Source: Aequoribacter fuscus
GTDB lineage: Bacteria; Pseudomonadota; Gammaproteobacteria; Pseudomonadales; Halieaceae
Length of the DNA: 64,000 nucleotides
NCBI RefSeq assembly: GCF_009910365.1
Contig: NZ_CP036423.1
Coordinates: 1,426,001 to 1,490,000, forward strand
Direction: 5' to 3'
Of the stretch, positions 54,672-63,402 are shown one piece after another. A program made the translations under genes and the position numbers. Under the pieces are notes generated by a model. That model saw only the letters and a program-made list of their open reading frames with translations. It searched no databases and was not told the origin of the DNA. Numbering within the stretch: the first letter of the stretch is position 1; each line of letters begins with the position of its first letter.

Positions 54672-55044
54672 GAGGATAACTCCCTGCTTTGTTTTTCAAA
54701 AAATCAAACTATTTTTCCTAATCTTTACGATATCACTTATTTCTCGGATTACAACTTCGGATAATTGAAAATTTGATAAATAAGTCAGCAATAGCGAATG
54801 CTACCTGTGACCAATTATTCGATGCATTAGTCTCCTGAGTATATTTGAAGCCTTTATTTCATGGTTGGTTAAAGGTGTGACCTTTGTGGGCGTTTCTGCC
54901 AGTGTTCTGTTGAGTCGCGCGATAAGGATCATGGCGTAAGATTCTGTATGCACCGTCTTCCAGAATTTAGCAAACGATAGGTAGGTGGTAGGAGAGGCGT
55001 GAAGTGTGGTGGTGGGGCAGTTGCGCGATGTTGGTAGGGGATGT
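54672..55044. other. Non-coding stretch inside the island
   Basis: 373 bp with no supportable gene on either strand. The first 120 bp are AT-rich and should hold the promoter of the leftward exported-protein pair, though no clear -35/-10 pair stands out. The rest shows no repeat or RNA gene that I can name. Confidence 0.6.
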
Positions 55045-55084
55045 TTTGGCGTACTAACCGATAAAGCTCGGTTAGTACGCCAAA
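55045..55084. repeat. 40-nt hairpin with 16-bp perfect stem
   Basis: TTTGGCGTACTAACCG / CGGTTAGTACGCCAAA with an 8-nt loop (ATAAAGCT). No proper T tract follows on either strand, although the stem itself starts with TTT. It stands next to a degenerate tRNA-Ser 3' end, just where the real tRNA has its terminator. Confidence 0.85.
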
Positions 55085-55086
55085 GA

Positions 55087-55112
55087 TGGCGGTGGGCCCG
55101 GGATTGATTCGA
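55087..55112 (-). repeat. Degenerate third copy of the tRNA-Ser 3' end
   Basis: Reads TGGCGGTGGGCC-C-GGGATT-GATT-CGA on the plus strand, against TGGCGGTGGGCC-A-GGGATT-CGA in the true tRNA: one substitution and a 4-nt duplication. 55113-55277 between it and the true tRNA is a run of short palindromes (ATCGC-TGAC-GCGAT, CCCC-TGC-GGGG, GTAC-AGGAT-GTAC). Confidence 0.75.
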
Positions 55113-55277
55113 TCCGCGTTGCCTCCGCGGCTCTCACCCTACGGGCGCCGTCGCTTCGCTCCTGCGTCCACATCGCTGACGCGATATGTCGAACCCCTGC
55201 GGGGCTGACGTACAGGATGTACTAATGCCGCGGAGCACAGGACGTGCGAGAGCGGCCTCATCTGCCGCCCCAGCCCC

Positions 55278-55334
55278 AAAACAAAAAAAGCACCCCGAAG
55301 GATGCTTTTCTTGTTTGGCGGTGGGCCAGGGATT
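55278..55334. repeat. Island boundary repeat attL (tRNA-Ser 3' end and terminator)
   Basis: 57 bp identical to 48838-48894. It spans the last 19 nt of the intact tRNA-Ser (55316-55334) and the 38 nt downstream with the intrinsic terminator. Confidence 0.93.
55286..55311 (-). terminator. Intrinsic terminator of tRNA-Ser
   Basis: Minus strand AAAAGCATCC-TTCG-GGGTGCTTTT continuing into more T. It lies 5 nt past the tRNA 3' end and is inside the island repeat, so a second identical copy stands at 48846-48871. Confidence 0.85.
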
Positions 55335-55403
55335 CGAACCCCGGGAACCTCTCGGTTCAACGGTTTTCAAGACCGCCGCTTTCGACCACTCAGCCAGCCC
55401 ACC
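55316..55403 (-). tRNA. tRNA-Ser (anticodon TGA)
   Basis: An 88-nt class II tRNA on the minus strand. Acceptor GGTGGGC / GCCCACC with encoded GCCA end, D arm GGCTGAGTGGTCGAAAGC, anticodon loop CTTGAAA giving TGA, long variable arm around ACCGAGAGGT and T arm CGGGGTTCGAATCCCTG. It is the integration target of the island to its left and lies 81 bp from the rne stop. Confidence 0.97.
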
Positions 55404-55484
55404 TAAACTGTTTGAGGAGCGTCGCTCCTCGAAAGACCGCGATTATACCGAGATCAGAGTCCGATACAAGACGCAGAATTAAAT

Positions 55485-58136
55485 TTAAGCAGATTCTCTT
55501 TCCTCATTGCTTGTTGCTGCGCCGCGTGGGTCGTTTTGCGCTCGCGGTATGTCACGAGGAATATACTGCAATGCAGGTTGCTGCTCGCCAAAGATCTGTA
55601 AGTGCGAGGTCTGAATCGCCGGTAACTCTGCTGGTTTGGGCTGTACTCGCGGATCGTTGATGGCGCGACCATCGGCGGTGAGGCCTGTCGGTGCAGGTTG
55701 TTCTTCCGCCACTTGCTCGACAACAACAACTGATTCAACAGCGGCGATTTCCTCTGCCACAGCAGACGCCTCTGAGGTGTTGCTGAGATCTGTTGATTCA
55801 GCAGCGGCGTCGTCAGTCACACGCGTCTCTGTTTCTTGTTTGACGGTTTCTGCGACTACTGGCTCAGTGGTCGTGTCTTCGTCACGGGCTGTCAGTTGTG
55901 CTGTGCTTTCTGAGACGCCAGCGTCCACAGCGTCTCCGGGAGCAGTTTGCGCCTTAGCTGCGACGGTATCAGTGTTGGTTTGCTCTGCACTGGATACGAT
56001 TTCGGCGGCTTCTTGCGCTTCTGGGTTTACAGGTTTTGGCGCTTCATTGGACGCAACTTCTGTTTGCGCAGCTGCTACAGCCTGCAGAGCTTCGTCTGCG
56101 ATTTGGTCACGATTTGCGCGTTCACGAGTCGGTGCGCGGCGCTGATTACGAGGTCGACGTTTGGGCTTATCTTCACGCGCTGTCTCGACGATATCGGTGG
56201 ACACCTCGGTGTTCGTTTGCTGCTCGCTCTCGGTCTGGTTGTTGGCACGTGACTTATTGGGGCGACGACGACGTCGTTTGTTGCCACCCTCGTTGTTCGT
56301 GCCGCGCTCGTTATTGCGCTGCTCGTTGCGATTCTCGTTCGGCTTGCGGCGATTTGAGGTCTCTTCGTCGCGCTTGCCTTTTTTCTCAGCAGGTTTGGCT
56401 TTCTTTGGTTCACCGAACAGTGCGTGAACAATTTTCTGCCACAAAGACTTGGGCTTTTTATGCTGTTTTTTGCGGTTGTCTCTGCGCGGTTGCTTAGCTT
56501 CGAGCTTTTTATCGACCTTGGGCGCAGGAGCGGGCGCCTGAGTTGGCGCAATTGATTTAACCGCTGCTTCAGGTGCTTTAGCCTTGGCGTCTTCGACTTT
56601 AAATAGGTCGGTATCTGGAACGGCGACATCGACTTTATAGCTCACTTCGCGCGTGCCACTGACTTCATCGTCTCGCAGTCGCTGTACGTCAAAATGTGGT
56701 GTTTCCATATTGGGATTTGGAATCACTAAAACGCGTACGCGGGCGTTTGCTTCAATGGTCGCCAAGGCGATGCGTTTTTCGTTCAGTAGATACGCGGCGA
56801 CGTCTAGGGGTACATGCGCGCGAACTTCGGCCGTGCGATCTTTAATGGCTTCTTCTTCAAGCAAGCGAAGGATGGATAGCGCCAGCGATTTTGTATCGCG
56901 AATGATGCCTTGGCCGGTACAGCGGGGGCAGACAATAGCACTGGTTTCACCCAGCGAGGGACGCAAGCGTTGCCGCGACATTTCCAATAAACCAAAGCGT
57001 GAAATTTTACCGACTTGAACGCGCGCTCGATCGATGGCGAGTGCGTCGCGTATGCGGTTTTCCACTAGACGTTGGTTTTTTGAGGCCAGCATGTCAATGA
57101 AATCGATAACGACCAAACCACCCATGTCGCGAAGACGCAACTGTCGAGCAATTTCATCGGCCGCCTCTAGATTGGTTTGTAGCGCGGTCTCTTCGATGTC
57201 TCCACCGCGAGTCGCTTTGGCCGAGTTAATATCGATCGAGACAAGGGCCTCGGTTGGGTCGATGACAATCGAACCGCCGGAGGGTAGTCGCACTTCTCGT
57301 TGGAAGGCGGTTTCGATCTGTGCCTCAATTTGAAAGCGGTTGAACATTGGGATTGGATCTTCATACAGCTTGATTCGATCGCGGTACTGCGGCATGACCA
57401 ATCCCACGAAGTCGCTCGCTTCGCGGTGTGCCTCGGTTGAGTCGATTAGAACTTGGTCAATGTCGTCGCGCAAATAGTCGCGGACTGCTCGCACGATCAC
57501 GTTGCTCTCTTGGAACAACAGGGTGGGCGCACGGAATTCATCGGCCGCTTTGGTGATGGCTTCCCACAACTGTACGAGATAGTTCAGATCCCACTGCAAC
57601 TCTTCTGAGCTGCGGCCAACGCCGGCCGTGCGCACAATAACGCCCATGCCGTCTGGGATGACCAATTCGTTAATGGCGTCACGAAGCTGCGAGCGGTCAT
57701 CGCCCTCGATGCGACGCGAAATGCCACCGGCTTTGGGGTTGTTGGGCATTAGCACCATGTAGCGACCCGCAAGGCTGATGTAGCTGGTAATGGCCGCGCC
57801 TTTATTGCCACGCTCTTCTTTGTCGACTTGAATGATGATTTCGGTGCCTTCTTTCACCAAGTCTTTAATTTTGCTGCTGTCGCCCGCTTTACCTTTTTTG
57901 CTGTAGTACTCGGGTGCAATTTCTTTCAGGGGCAGAAAGCCGTGTCGCTCGGCGCCAAAGTCGACAAATGCGGCCTCGAGACTGGGCTCGACGCGGGTAA
58001 TTTTACCTTTGTAGATGTTGGCTTTTTTCTGGGTTCGGGTGCGATTTTCAATATCGAGATCGTAGAGGCGTTGGCCGTCTACTAGGGCAACGCGCAGCTC
58101 TTCGGGCTGAGTTGCGTTGATTAACATTTTTTTCAT
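55485..58136 (-). CDS. rne: Ribonuclease E
   Basis: About 883 residues. Main mRNA-decay and rRNA/tRNA-processing endonuclease and degradosome scaffold. It starts [30 protein letters not shown], like E. coli. S1 domain about 35-120; DNase-I-like domain with the metal-binding aspartates in [15 protein letters not shown] and [10 protein letters not shown]; zinc-link CPRCTGQG. The C-terminal half is a charged, disordered scaffold (many R/N/E-rich stretches, then A/E/T-rich), as expected. The ATG at 58136 was preferred by family comparison; an in-frame GTG at 58148 is possible but has a weak ribosome site. Confidence 0.97.
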   Translation of the reverse strand: MKKMLINATQPEELRVALVDGQRLYDLDIENRTRTQKKANIYKGKITRVEPSLEAAFVDFGAERHGFLPLKEIAPEYYSKKGKAGDSSKIKDLVKEGTEIIIQVDKEERGNKGAAITSYISLAGRYMVLMPNNPKAGGISRRIEGDDRSQLRDAINELVIPDGMGVIVRTAGVGRSSEELQWDLNYLVQLWEAITKAADEFRAPTLLFQESNVIVRAVRDYLRDDIDQVLIDSTEAHREASDFVGLVMPQYRDRIKLYEDPIPMFNRFQIEAQIETAFQREVRLPSGGSIVIDPTEALVSIDINSAKATRGGDIEETALQTNLEAADEIARQLRLRDMGGLVVIDFIDMLASKNQRLVENRIRDALAIDRARVQVGKISRFGLLEMSRQRLRPSLGETSAIVCPRCTGQGIIRDTKSLALSILRLLEEEAIKDRTAEVRAHVPLDVAAYLLNEKRIALATIEANARVRVLVIPNPNMETPHFDVQRLRDDEVSGTREVSYKVDVAVPDTDLFKVEDAKAKAPEAAVKSIAPTQAPAPAPKVDKKLEAKQPRRDNRKKQHKKPKSLWQKIVHALFGEPKKAKPAEKKGKRDEETSNRRKPNENRNEQRNNERGTNNEGGNKRRRRRPNKSRANNQTESEQQTNTEVSTDIVETAREDKPKRRPRNQRRAPTRERANRDQIADEALQAVAAAQTEVASNEAPKPVNPEAQEAAEIVSSAEQTNTDTVAAKAQTAPGDAVDAGVSESTAQLTARDEDTTTEPVVAETVKQETETRVTDDAAAESTDLSNTSEASAVAEEIAAVESVVVVEQVAEEQPAPTGLTADGRAINDPRVQPKPAELPAIQTSHLQIFGEQQPALQYIPRDIPRAQNDPRGAATSNEERESA

Positions 58137-58583
58137 GGACGTTTTCACTCTAGGTGCGACGTCCGGCGAAGCGCTGCAATTGTCAACAACATCAGAGGGT
58201 ACACGAGCTTAGTGATCGTGTGTTTGTGCACGTATTTCCGCCGCTTACAGCGGGGGATGGGGCTCTTGTACCCAAGCTGCTCGGTAATGCCGGCAACTCT
58301 CTCTCGTATCGTTTAGAGTTTCTAAACGTTCGATCAAACCTGTAATCTTCACCGGCCATTCGCGCGGTTACTGTTTAGCTCGGTCAGGCCCCTTGCCTGG
58401 ACCGAATTCCGCCGTGTGCGGATTCCTGCGAGGCGGCGGCGCGGTTTTCTGTCTGTATTCATTCGCCTATATGCGCCGCGGCGTTTATACTGCGCTTATT
58501 CGCAGTGTGTGATCGCTGAGTCGGGCACTCGCAGTGCGCGAAGACTAACAGGAAACTGCCGATTCATCAATGATTTAATCTCT
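58137..58583. promoter_or_regulatory. rne-rluC divergent intergenic region, candidate rne leader
   Basis: 447 bp between two divergent starts, with no gene. Two adjacent hairpins occur at 58381-58404 (CGGTC/GACCG with AGGC/GCCT inside) and 58404-58425 (GAAT(T)CCGC / GCGGATTC). In E. coli the rne mRNA has a long structured leader that RNase E cuts to control its own level; the same layout here suggests a similar leader, though the hairpins are not shown to be homologous. Confidence 0.55.
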
Positions 58584-59549
58584 ATGCCTCAAGAAAACAA
58601 TCAGGCCCCAAAGCTCCACGTTGTCTACCATCAAATCGATGCTGACGAAGCGGGTCAGCGCTTGGACAACTTTTTGCTGCGCTGGTTTGCACAAGTGCCC
58701 AAATCGCGCGTTTATAAAGCAATACGGGGCGGGGAAGTGCGCGTCAATAAAGGGCGCGCGAACGCAATGTACAAGCTCTTAGAAGGCGATGACATTCGTA
58801 TCCCCCCGCTCGGCGAACGCGCCCTTCAAATGGAGGGGGCTTTAGTGGCTAAGCATTGGTTAGATAGCGTAGAGCGTGGGGTGCTGTATGAAGATGCTGA
58901 CTTCATGATTATAAACAAGCCTTCAGGCCTGGCAGTGCACGGCGGGAGTGGCTTGAAGTACGGTTTGATAGAAGTCCTGCGGCAGTTGCGTCCCGAGGCG
59001 CGCCGCTTGGAGTTGGTTCACCGACTCGACCGAGATACGTCGGGATGCATCATGATCGCAAAGAAAAACAGCGCGCTGCGACACTTGCACGCGCTGCTGC
59101 GCGATCGTAAATTGACCAAGCGTTATCATGCTTTGGTGTTCGGCAAATGGCCTAGAGCGCAGAGACTGGTGGACGCGCCCTTGAAGAAATTCGCTTTGGC
59201 CTCCGGCGAGCGTATCGTGCGGGTGAATGAAGAGGGGCAAAAAGCAAAGACGGAATTTGCAACGCTTAATCGCTATCCTGGTCTGACTTTGGTCGAAGCG
59301 AAACCCATTACTGGGCGAACCCATCAAATTCGGGTGCATGCTGCGCACCTCGGTCACTGTTTGTTGGGTGATGATAAATATGCGCACGAGGCAGCTCAGG
59401 AGCTTGCAGCAAGCGTCGGATTGAAGCGTCTGTTTTTGCATGCAGCAAGTCTTGAGTTAGTTGCGCCCTCTGGGAAGTCACTTACTGTGAGTGCTCCCTA
59501 CGATCAGGAATTAAACGAGGTGCTAGAACGCTGTGTTAGTCGTATTTGA
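58584..59549 (+). CDS. rluC: 23S rRNA pseudouridine synthase RluC
   Basis: 321 residues. It isomerises U955, U2504 and U2580 in E. coli 23S rRNA. N-terminal S4 domain (QRLDNFLLRWFAQVPKSRVYKAIRGGEVRVN) and catalytic domain with ELVHRLDRDTSGCIMIAKK holding the Asp. The start at 58584 (MPQENNQAPK) is typical; the longer frame to 58416 is arginine-rich and unlike the family. Divergent from rne, as in E. coli. Confidence 0.96.
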   Translation: MPQENNQAPKLHVVYHQIDADEAGQRLDNFLLRWFAQVPKSRVYKAIRGGEVRVNKGRANAMYKLLEGDDIRIPPLGERALQMEGALVAKHWLDSVERGVLYEDADFMIINKPSGLAVHGGSGLKYGLIEVLRQLRPEARRLELVHRLDRDTSGCIMIAKKNSALRHLHALLRDRKLTKRYHALVFGKWPRAQRLVDAPLKKFALASGERIVRVNEEGQKAKTEFATLNRYPGLTLVEAKPITGRTHQIRVHAAHLGHCLLGDDKYAHEAAQELAASVGLKRLFLHAASLELVAPSGKSLTVSAPYDQELNEVLERCVSRI

Positions 59550-60186
59550 TTGGGATGGCACCTTGTGTGATTCGGTGCTTCGTATTGTACTGGCAATGCA
59601 GGCTGCGGCAGCAGATTGCGCCGTCGAAGTACCCCCAGACAAGGACGTTAGGCATATTATCGGGCTCGGCCTGCCTCAAGCGATGGAGGTTTTATTTCCC
59701 GAGGCACCTGACAAGCACCTAGAATTAGCCAAGGCCTATTCTCGACATTTTAGTGAATCACAAGCGCTTCCTGATGTGTCCTTGTTTACCGGTGTTGAGG
59801 ATGTTTTGGCAGAGCTAAAAGAAGCGGGTGCCACGCTCGCCGTTGCGACCGGCAAGAGCCGTCGGGGCTTGAACCGGGTGTTATCGGAGCTTGGTATGCA
59901 GGCCCTGTTCGCGCACACGCGCTGCGCTGACGAAACGCGTTCAAAACCACATCCCTTAATGCTTCAAGAGCTGCTTGATGAGGCTTGGATGACGGTAGAG
60001 CAGGCCGTTATGGTGGGTGATTCGATCTATGACTTGGCCATGGCAGAGCAAGCGGGGATGGCCTCGATTGGTGTGACCTATGGCGTTCACACCCGCGAGC
60101 AACTGTTGCCACATCAGCCCTTGGCGGTGGTGGACGACGTTGGTGGGCTAAGATCTGCCTTGGAGGTCTGGCGGCGGAGTTTATGA
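59533..60186 (+). CDS. HAD-family phosphatase (Gph-like)
   Basis: 217 residues. Haloacid-dehalogenase hydrolase: VVFDWDGTLCDS (nucleophile Asp), VATGKSRRGL (motif II), SKPHP (Lys) and VMVGDSIYDLAMAEQAGM (acidic motif). Similar to phosphoglycolate phosphatase; the substrate is not certain. It uses a GTG start inside the rluC end (17-bp overlap), so translation is coupled. Confidence 0.92.
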   Translation: MLVVFDWDGTLCDSVLRIVLAMQAAAADCAVEVPPDKDVRHIIGLGLPQAMEVLFPEAPDKHLELAKAYSRHFSESQALPDVSLFTGVEDVLAELKEAGATLAVATGKSRRGLNRVLSELGMQALFAHTRCADETRSKPHPLMLQELLDEAWMTVEQAVMVGDSIYDLAMAEQAGMASIGVTYGVHTREQLLPHQPLAVVDDVGGLRSALEVWRRSL

Positions 60187-60196
60187 GGCCTTAAGC

Positions 60197-60817
60197 TCAG
60201 TTCATCAAGTTGGCTTCGCGCAACATTGAACAAACACTAATGAGTGGTAGGCCCTCAAGTGCAGTGGGATCGGTTGAGCTCACTTCGGTAAATAAGCTGA
60301 TACCCAGTCCTTCGACTTTGAATGCGCCTGCGCAATCCAGTGCGGGCTCTGCCGCAACGTAGCTTGCTATCTCCCGATCGCTGAGCTCTCTGAACGTCAC
60401 CCGCGTGTCCACGGTATGCGAGTAACAGAGACTCAACGTACGGTTCGATAAACATACGGCAGTGTGAAAAGAGACGGTTGATCCAGAGCACGCGCTAAGC
60501 TGTTGTATTGCCATATCATGGGTGCCAGGCTTGCCGAGAGTGCGCTCATGGCAAGCGAGCACCTGATCGGAACCGAGTACCCAGGCATCAGCGGGCGCTA
60601 AAGGCGTTTGTGCTTTGGCTATTGCCAGTCGCAAAGCGAGCGCTCGCGGGTCTTCGTTTGCGCCTGGTGTCTCATCAACGCCCGGGTCAAGGGTCTCAAA
60701 AGTGAGCGATAGTCGGGCTAAAAGTTGGGCTCGATAACGAGATGTTGAGGCCAGCACTAACTTTTTCGCTGTGCCGAGGGTTAGACGTTCGTTTTCCTTT
60801 GACAAATCGTAGGTCAC
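60197..60817 (-). CDS. maf: Maf-family nucleotide pyrophosphatase (YceF-like)
   Basis: 206 residues, slightly long at the N-terminus (the family usually begins near LVLASTSRYR, residue 20 here). Motifs: LASTSRYRAQLLARL, DPGVDETPGANEDPRALALRLAIAKA, VLGSDQVL and LGKPG, then GLPL near the end. The DPGVDE and S-R-Y-R features fit the YceF/MafB type, a 7-methyl-GTP pyrophosphatase. Divergent from yceD with 19 bp between starts. Confidence 0.92.
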   Translation of the reverse strand: MTYDLSKENERLTLGTAKKLVLASTSRYRAQLLARLSLTFETLDPGVDETPGANEDPRALALRLAIAKAQTPLAPADAWVLGSDQVLACHERTLGKPGTHDMAIQQLSACSGSTVSFHTAVCLSNRTLSLCYSHTVDTRVTFRELSDREIASYVAAEPALDCAGAFKVEGLGISLFTEVSSTDPTALEGLPLISVCSMLREANLMN

Positions 60818-60827
60818 TCCCTATCAT
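60799..60827 (+). promoter_or_regulatory. Promoter of yceD-rpmF-fab, inside the maf 5' end
   Basis: TTGACA (60799-60804), 17-nt spacer, TATCAT (60822-60827): a near-consensus sigma-70 site. Transcription should start about 60833-60836, at or next to the yceD ATG at 60837, and no ribosome site precedes that ATG. Confidence 0.8.
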
Positions 60828-60836
60828 GCGCGCCCT

Positions 60837-61361
60837 ATGAAACAGGGCCCATTGCCGAAATGCTTTGACGCGCGTAAAGCCTGTGTAAAAGAGCTTGAGC
60901 TGAGCGGTGTAGTTAAGGCAAGCGCTTTATCCAGATTAGCGAGCGTTGTGAGCTGCGAAGATACCACGATTAGCGCTTCATTGCGCTTCTTGCGTGACGA
61001 ACAGCGCAGGTTCGTGGTCAGTGTCGATGTGGCGGGTGATGTTGGCGTGCGGTGTGAACGGTGTTTAGACATCATGCCTTTGGCGGTAGAAGCACACAGT
61101 ACACTGATGCTGTGCAGCTCTGACGAGCAAGCACAACAATGTCCTAATCAGTACGAGCCTTTGGTGTATACTGGTGACGAATTGGACCTGTATGAAGTTA
61201 TTGAAGAGGAGTTGTTGCTGGGATTGCCCGTAGCGCCGATGCATGAAGCCATGTGTATCGATGCGTTGCCGGAATTAGAAGCAACACCCATAGTAGAAGA
61301 TCGGAAGCCAAACCCTTTTGCGGTGTTGGCCAATTTAACAAACGACTCCAACGAGTCGTAA
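60837..61361 (+). CDS. yceD: YceD family protein (23S rRNA accumulation / rpmF operon)
   Basis: 174 residues. DUF177 features: [16 protein letters not shown] (CxxC), [23 protein letters not shown] and the C-terminal [11 protein letters not shown]. Required for 23S rRNA accumulation in plants and E. coli. It is 19 bp ahead of rpmF, the normal order. The mRNA may be leaderless (see promoter). Confidence 0.95.
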   Translation: MKQGPLPKCFDARKACVKELELSGVVKASALSRLASVVSCEDTTISASLRFLRDEQRRFVVSVDVAGDVGVRCERCLDIMPLAVEAHSTLMLCSSDEQAQQCPNQYEPLVYTGDELDLYEVIEEELLLGLPVAPMHEAMCIDALPELEATPIVEDRKPNPFAVLANLTNDSNES

Positions 61362-61380
61362 ACCACAACAGGGTAGTGTT

Positions 61381-61560
61381 ATGGCAGTTCAAAAAAGTAA
61401 AAAGACTCGCTCGCGTCGCGGTATGCGTCGCTCGCATGATGCGCTTTCGGGTCCAACCTTAAGCGTTGACTCGACCACCGGTGAGACGCATCGTCGTCAC
61501 CACGTTTCTGCTGATGGCTTTTATAAAGGCCGCAAAGTCGTAGAAACCTCAGAAGACTAA
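61381..61560 (+). CDS. rpmF: 50S ribosomal protein L32
   Basis: 59 residues: [22 protein letters not shown] at the start, then [32 protein letters not shown]. The zinc-type cysteines of some L32 proteins are absent, as in E. coli. Follows yceD in the same unit. Confidence 0.98.
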   Translation: MAVQKSKKTRSRRGMRRSHDALSGPTLSVDSTTGETHRRHHVSADGFYKGRKVVETSED

Positions 61561-61619
61561 TTCTGACTGCGGCGCTCAACGCGCCGCAGTCCCCTCGCTA
61601 AACCGTTCGGGTTGAATTT

Positions 61620-62567
61620 ATGACCACCTTAACTGCTTTCGTGTTTCCTGGGCAGGGTTCTCAGGCGCCTCAAATGTTGGCAGACTATTATCAGCAGTCT
61701 TCTATTTTCAAAGACACCTTCGTGGAAGCCTCTGACGCATTGGGCTTTGACCTCTGGGATCTCATTGCCAGCGGAGATCAAGAAACCCTGAGTTTGACCG
61801 CGAACACGCAACCCGTGTTGCTTGCTGCTAGTGTGGCAATTTATCGCGTGTATGAATCGATGTGCGGTGTGAAGCCGGCATTGATGAGCGGACACAGCCT
61901 GGGCGAGTTCTCAGCACTTACTGCAGCGGGCAGTATTGCACTGGCAGACGCCGTGCGCCTCGTTCGTCGTCGCGGCGAGTTGATGCAAGCCGCGGTTCCG
62001 GCTGGTGTAGGCGCGATGGGCGCGGTGATTGGCCTGGATGATCACGTCATCGTTGAAACCTGTCAGCAGGTAGCGAGTGATACGGGCTTAGTTGTCGAGG
62101 CCGTCAACTTCAATGCACCAGGGCAGGTTGTTATTGCCGGACATAAAGAGGGCGTGGCCGCTGCCGAAACGGCGCTGAAAGGTGCCGGTGCTAAGCGCAT
62201 TATGCCATTGCCGGTGAGTGCCCCGTTCCACACTTCATTGATGGAAGCCGCCGCTCAAGCCTTGGGCGAGTCTTTAGCCGCCATAGAAATACATTCTCCA
62301 GCCGTTGGTGTGGTTCACAACGTGAGTGCCGAGACTGAAGACGATCCCGCCGTGATTCGTGAGTTGCTGGTGAAGCAGCTGTACAGCCCCGTGCGCTGGA
62401 CGCAATGCGTACAGTCGATGGCGACCAAAGGGGTTCAATGCTTGGTTGAATGCGGTCCGGGCAAAGTATTGTCGGGCTTGGGCAAGCGAATCGATAAAAA
62501 TTTAGCATGCGTCAGCTTGAGCAGTTATGAGGCTCTAGAGACTTACGCGGCAGAGGTACATGCATGA
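61620..62567 (+). CDS. fabD: Malonyl-CoA:ACP transacylase
   Basis: 315 residues. Loads malonyl groups onto ACP. Nucleophile elbow MSGHSLGEFSALTAAG (Ser about residue 92), N-terminal VFPGQGSQAPQM, Arg in VRRRGELMQAA, and His in PVSAPFHTSLM. Its stop overlaps fabG by ATGA. It lies directly after rpmF, 59 bp away, with plsX and fabH missing in between. Confidence 0.97.
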   Translation: MTTLTAFVFPGQGSQAPQMLADYYQQSSIFKDTFVEASDALGFDLWDLIASGDQETLSLTANTQPVLLAASVAIYRVYESMCGVKPALMSGHSLGEFSALTAAGSIALADAVRLVRRRGELMQAAVPAGVGAMGAVIGLDDHVIVETCQQVASDTGLVVEAVNFNAPGQVVIAGHKEGVAAAETALKGAGAKRIMPLPVSAPFHTSLMEAAAQALGESLAAIEIHSPAVGVVHNVSAETEDDPAVIRELLVKQLYSPVRWTQCVQSMATKGVQCLVECGPGKVLSGLGKRIDKNLACVSLSSYEALETYAAEVHA

Positions 62568-63298
62568 GCGAACAAAAAATTGCATTGGTTACGGGTGCGT
62601 CGCGCGGGATTGGCGCGGCTATCGCGGATGCCCTGGTCGCAGCGGGTATGATTGTCGTAGGCACCGCGACCAGTGAGAAAGGCGCGGCGGCCATTGATGA
62701 TCGCCTAGCGGCTTCAGGCGGTGCGGGGCTGGTGTTAAACGTGACCGACGAAGCGAGCGTCAATGCCTGTTTAGAAGCGATCAAAGCGCGCTTTGGCGTG
62801 GCGACGGTGCTGGTGAATAACGCTGGCATTACCGCGGATAACCTGCTGCTGCGCATGAAAGATGACGAGTGGTATAGCGTAGTCGATACCAACTTAAATG
62901 CATTGTATCGGGTCTGCAAAGGTGCCGTAAAAGGGATGACTCGTGCTCGCTGGGGGAGAATTATCAATGTCTCTTCGGTGGTGGGTCGTATGGGTAACGC
63001 GGGGCAATCCAACTACGCTGCAACTAAGGCTGGGGTAGAGGGTTTTACTCGGGCCTTGGCGCGCGAATTAGGCTCAAGGAATATTACGGTGAACGCAGTC
63101 GCTCCTGGGTTTATCGAAACGGACATGACGGATGCTCTGGGCGACGATGCCAAGGGTACGCTGTCAGCACAGATTCCGCTGGGGCGACTCGGTGGAGCAG
63201 ATGAAGTAGCGGCTTTGGTGGCATTTTTAGCCAGCGATGGCGCTGCCTACATCACAGGGGAAACCATTCAGGTTAATGGTGGAATGTACATGGGTTAA
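62564..63298 (+). CDS. fabG: 3-oxoacyl-ACP reductase
   Basis: 244 residues. NADPH-dependent SDR of fatty acid synthesis. TGASRGIGAAIADAL (cofactor), NNAGIT, Ser in INVSSVVGRMGNAGQ, Tyr-Lys in NYAATKAGVEG, and the FabG-typical RVNAVAPGFIETDMT-like VNAVAPGFIETDMTDAL. Coupled to fabD. Confidence 0.97.
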   Translation: MSEQKIALVTGASRGIGAAIADALVAAGMIVVGTATSEKGAAAIDDRLAASGGAGLVLNVTDEASVNACLEAIKARFGVATVLVNNAGITADNLLLRMKDDEWYSVVDTNLNALYRVCKGAVKGMTRARWGRIINVSSVVGRMGNAGQSNYAATKAGVEGFTRALARELGSRNITVNAVAPGFIETDMTDALGDDAKGTLSAQIPLGRLGGADEVAALVAFLASDGAAYITGETIQVNGGMYMG

Positions 63299-63317
63299 TG
63301 CTTTTTTTAAAAAAGTG

Positions 63318-63346
63318 TTACCCAGTCTACAAAAACAAGGTAAAAT
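63318..63346 (+). promoter_or_regulatory. Likely acpP promoter
   Basis: TTACCC (63318-63323), 17-nt spacer, TAAAAT (63341-63346), 56 bp before the acpP start. The -10 is good, the -35 is poor. A separate strong promoter for acpP is expected from E. coli. Confidence 0.5.
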
Positions 63347-63402
63347 CGCCACTCGAGCAGTGGTATGGCATCAAAGTCAAAACTCAGGAGTGATTAAAAA
63401 TC

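Larger units (their letters stand above)
48838..55334. mobile_element. 6.4 kb genomic island in tRNA-Ser(TGA), no integrase seen
   Basis: Defined by 57-bp identical direct repeats at both ends, the right one being the 3' end of an intact tRNA-Ser and its terminator. Cargo: Phd/ParE-like toxin-antitoxin genes, a 371-residue orphan, and two exported proteins. The 371-residue gene is visibly richer in AT and rare codons (ATA, AGA) than the flanks. No tyrosine recombinase, transposase or relaxase is encoded, so the element is either a remnant or moved by an enzyme supplied in trans. Confidence 0.85.

Noticed and set aside
48895-55277. Search for an integrase, transposase or relaxase in the island
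   Set aside because: No frame with recombinase catalytic patterns was found on either strand; the element is reported as lacking one rather than assigning the role to the orphan protein.
55134-55482. Short frames on both strands across tRNA-Ser
   Set aside because: They translate the tRNA, its terminator and the palindromic spacer; such frames are common false genes at tRNA-Ser loci.
58416-58583. Upstream extension of rluC by 56 codons
   Set aside because: Arginine-rich, unlike the family, and it covers the hairpins of the rne-rluC intergenic region. The ATG at 58584 gives the usual start.
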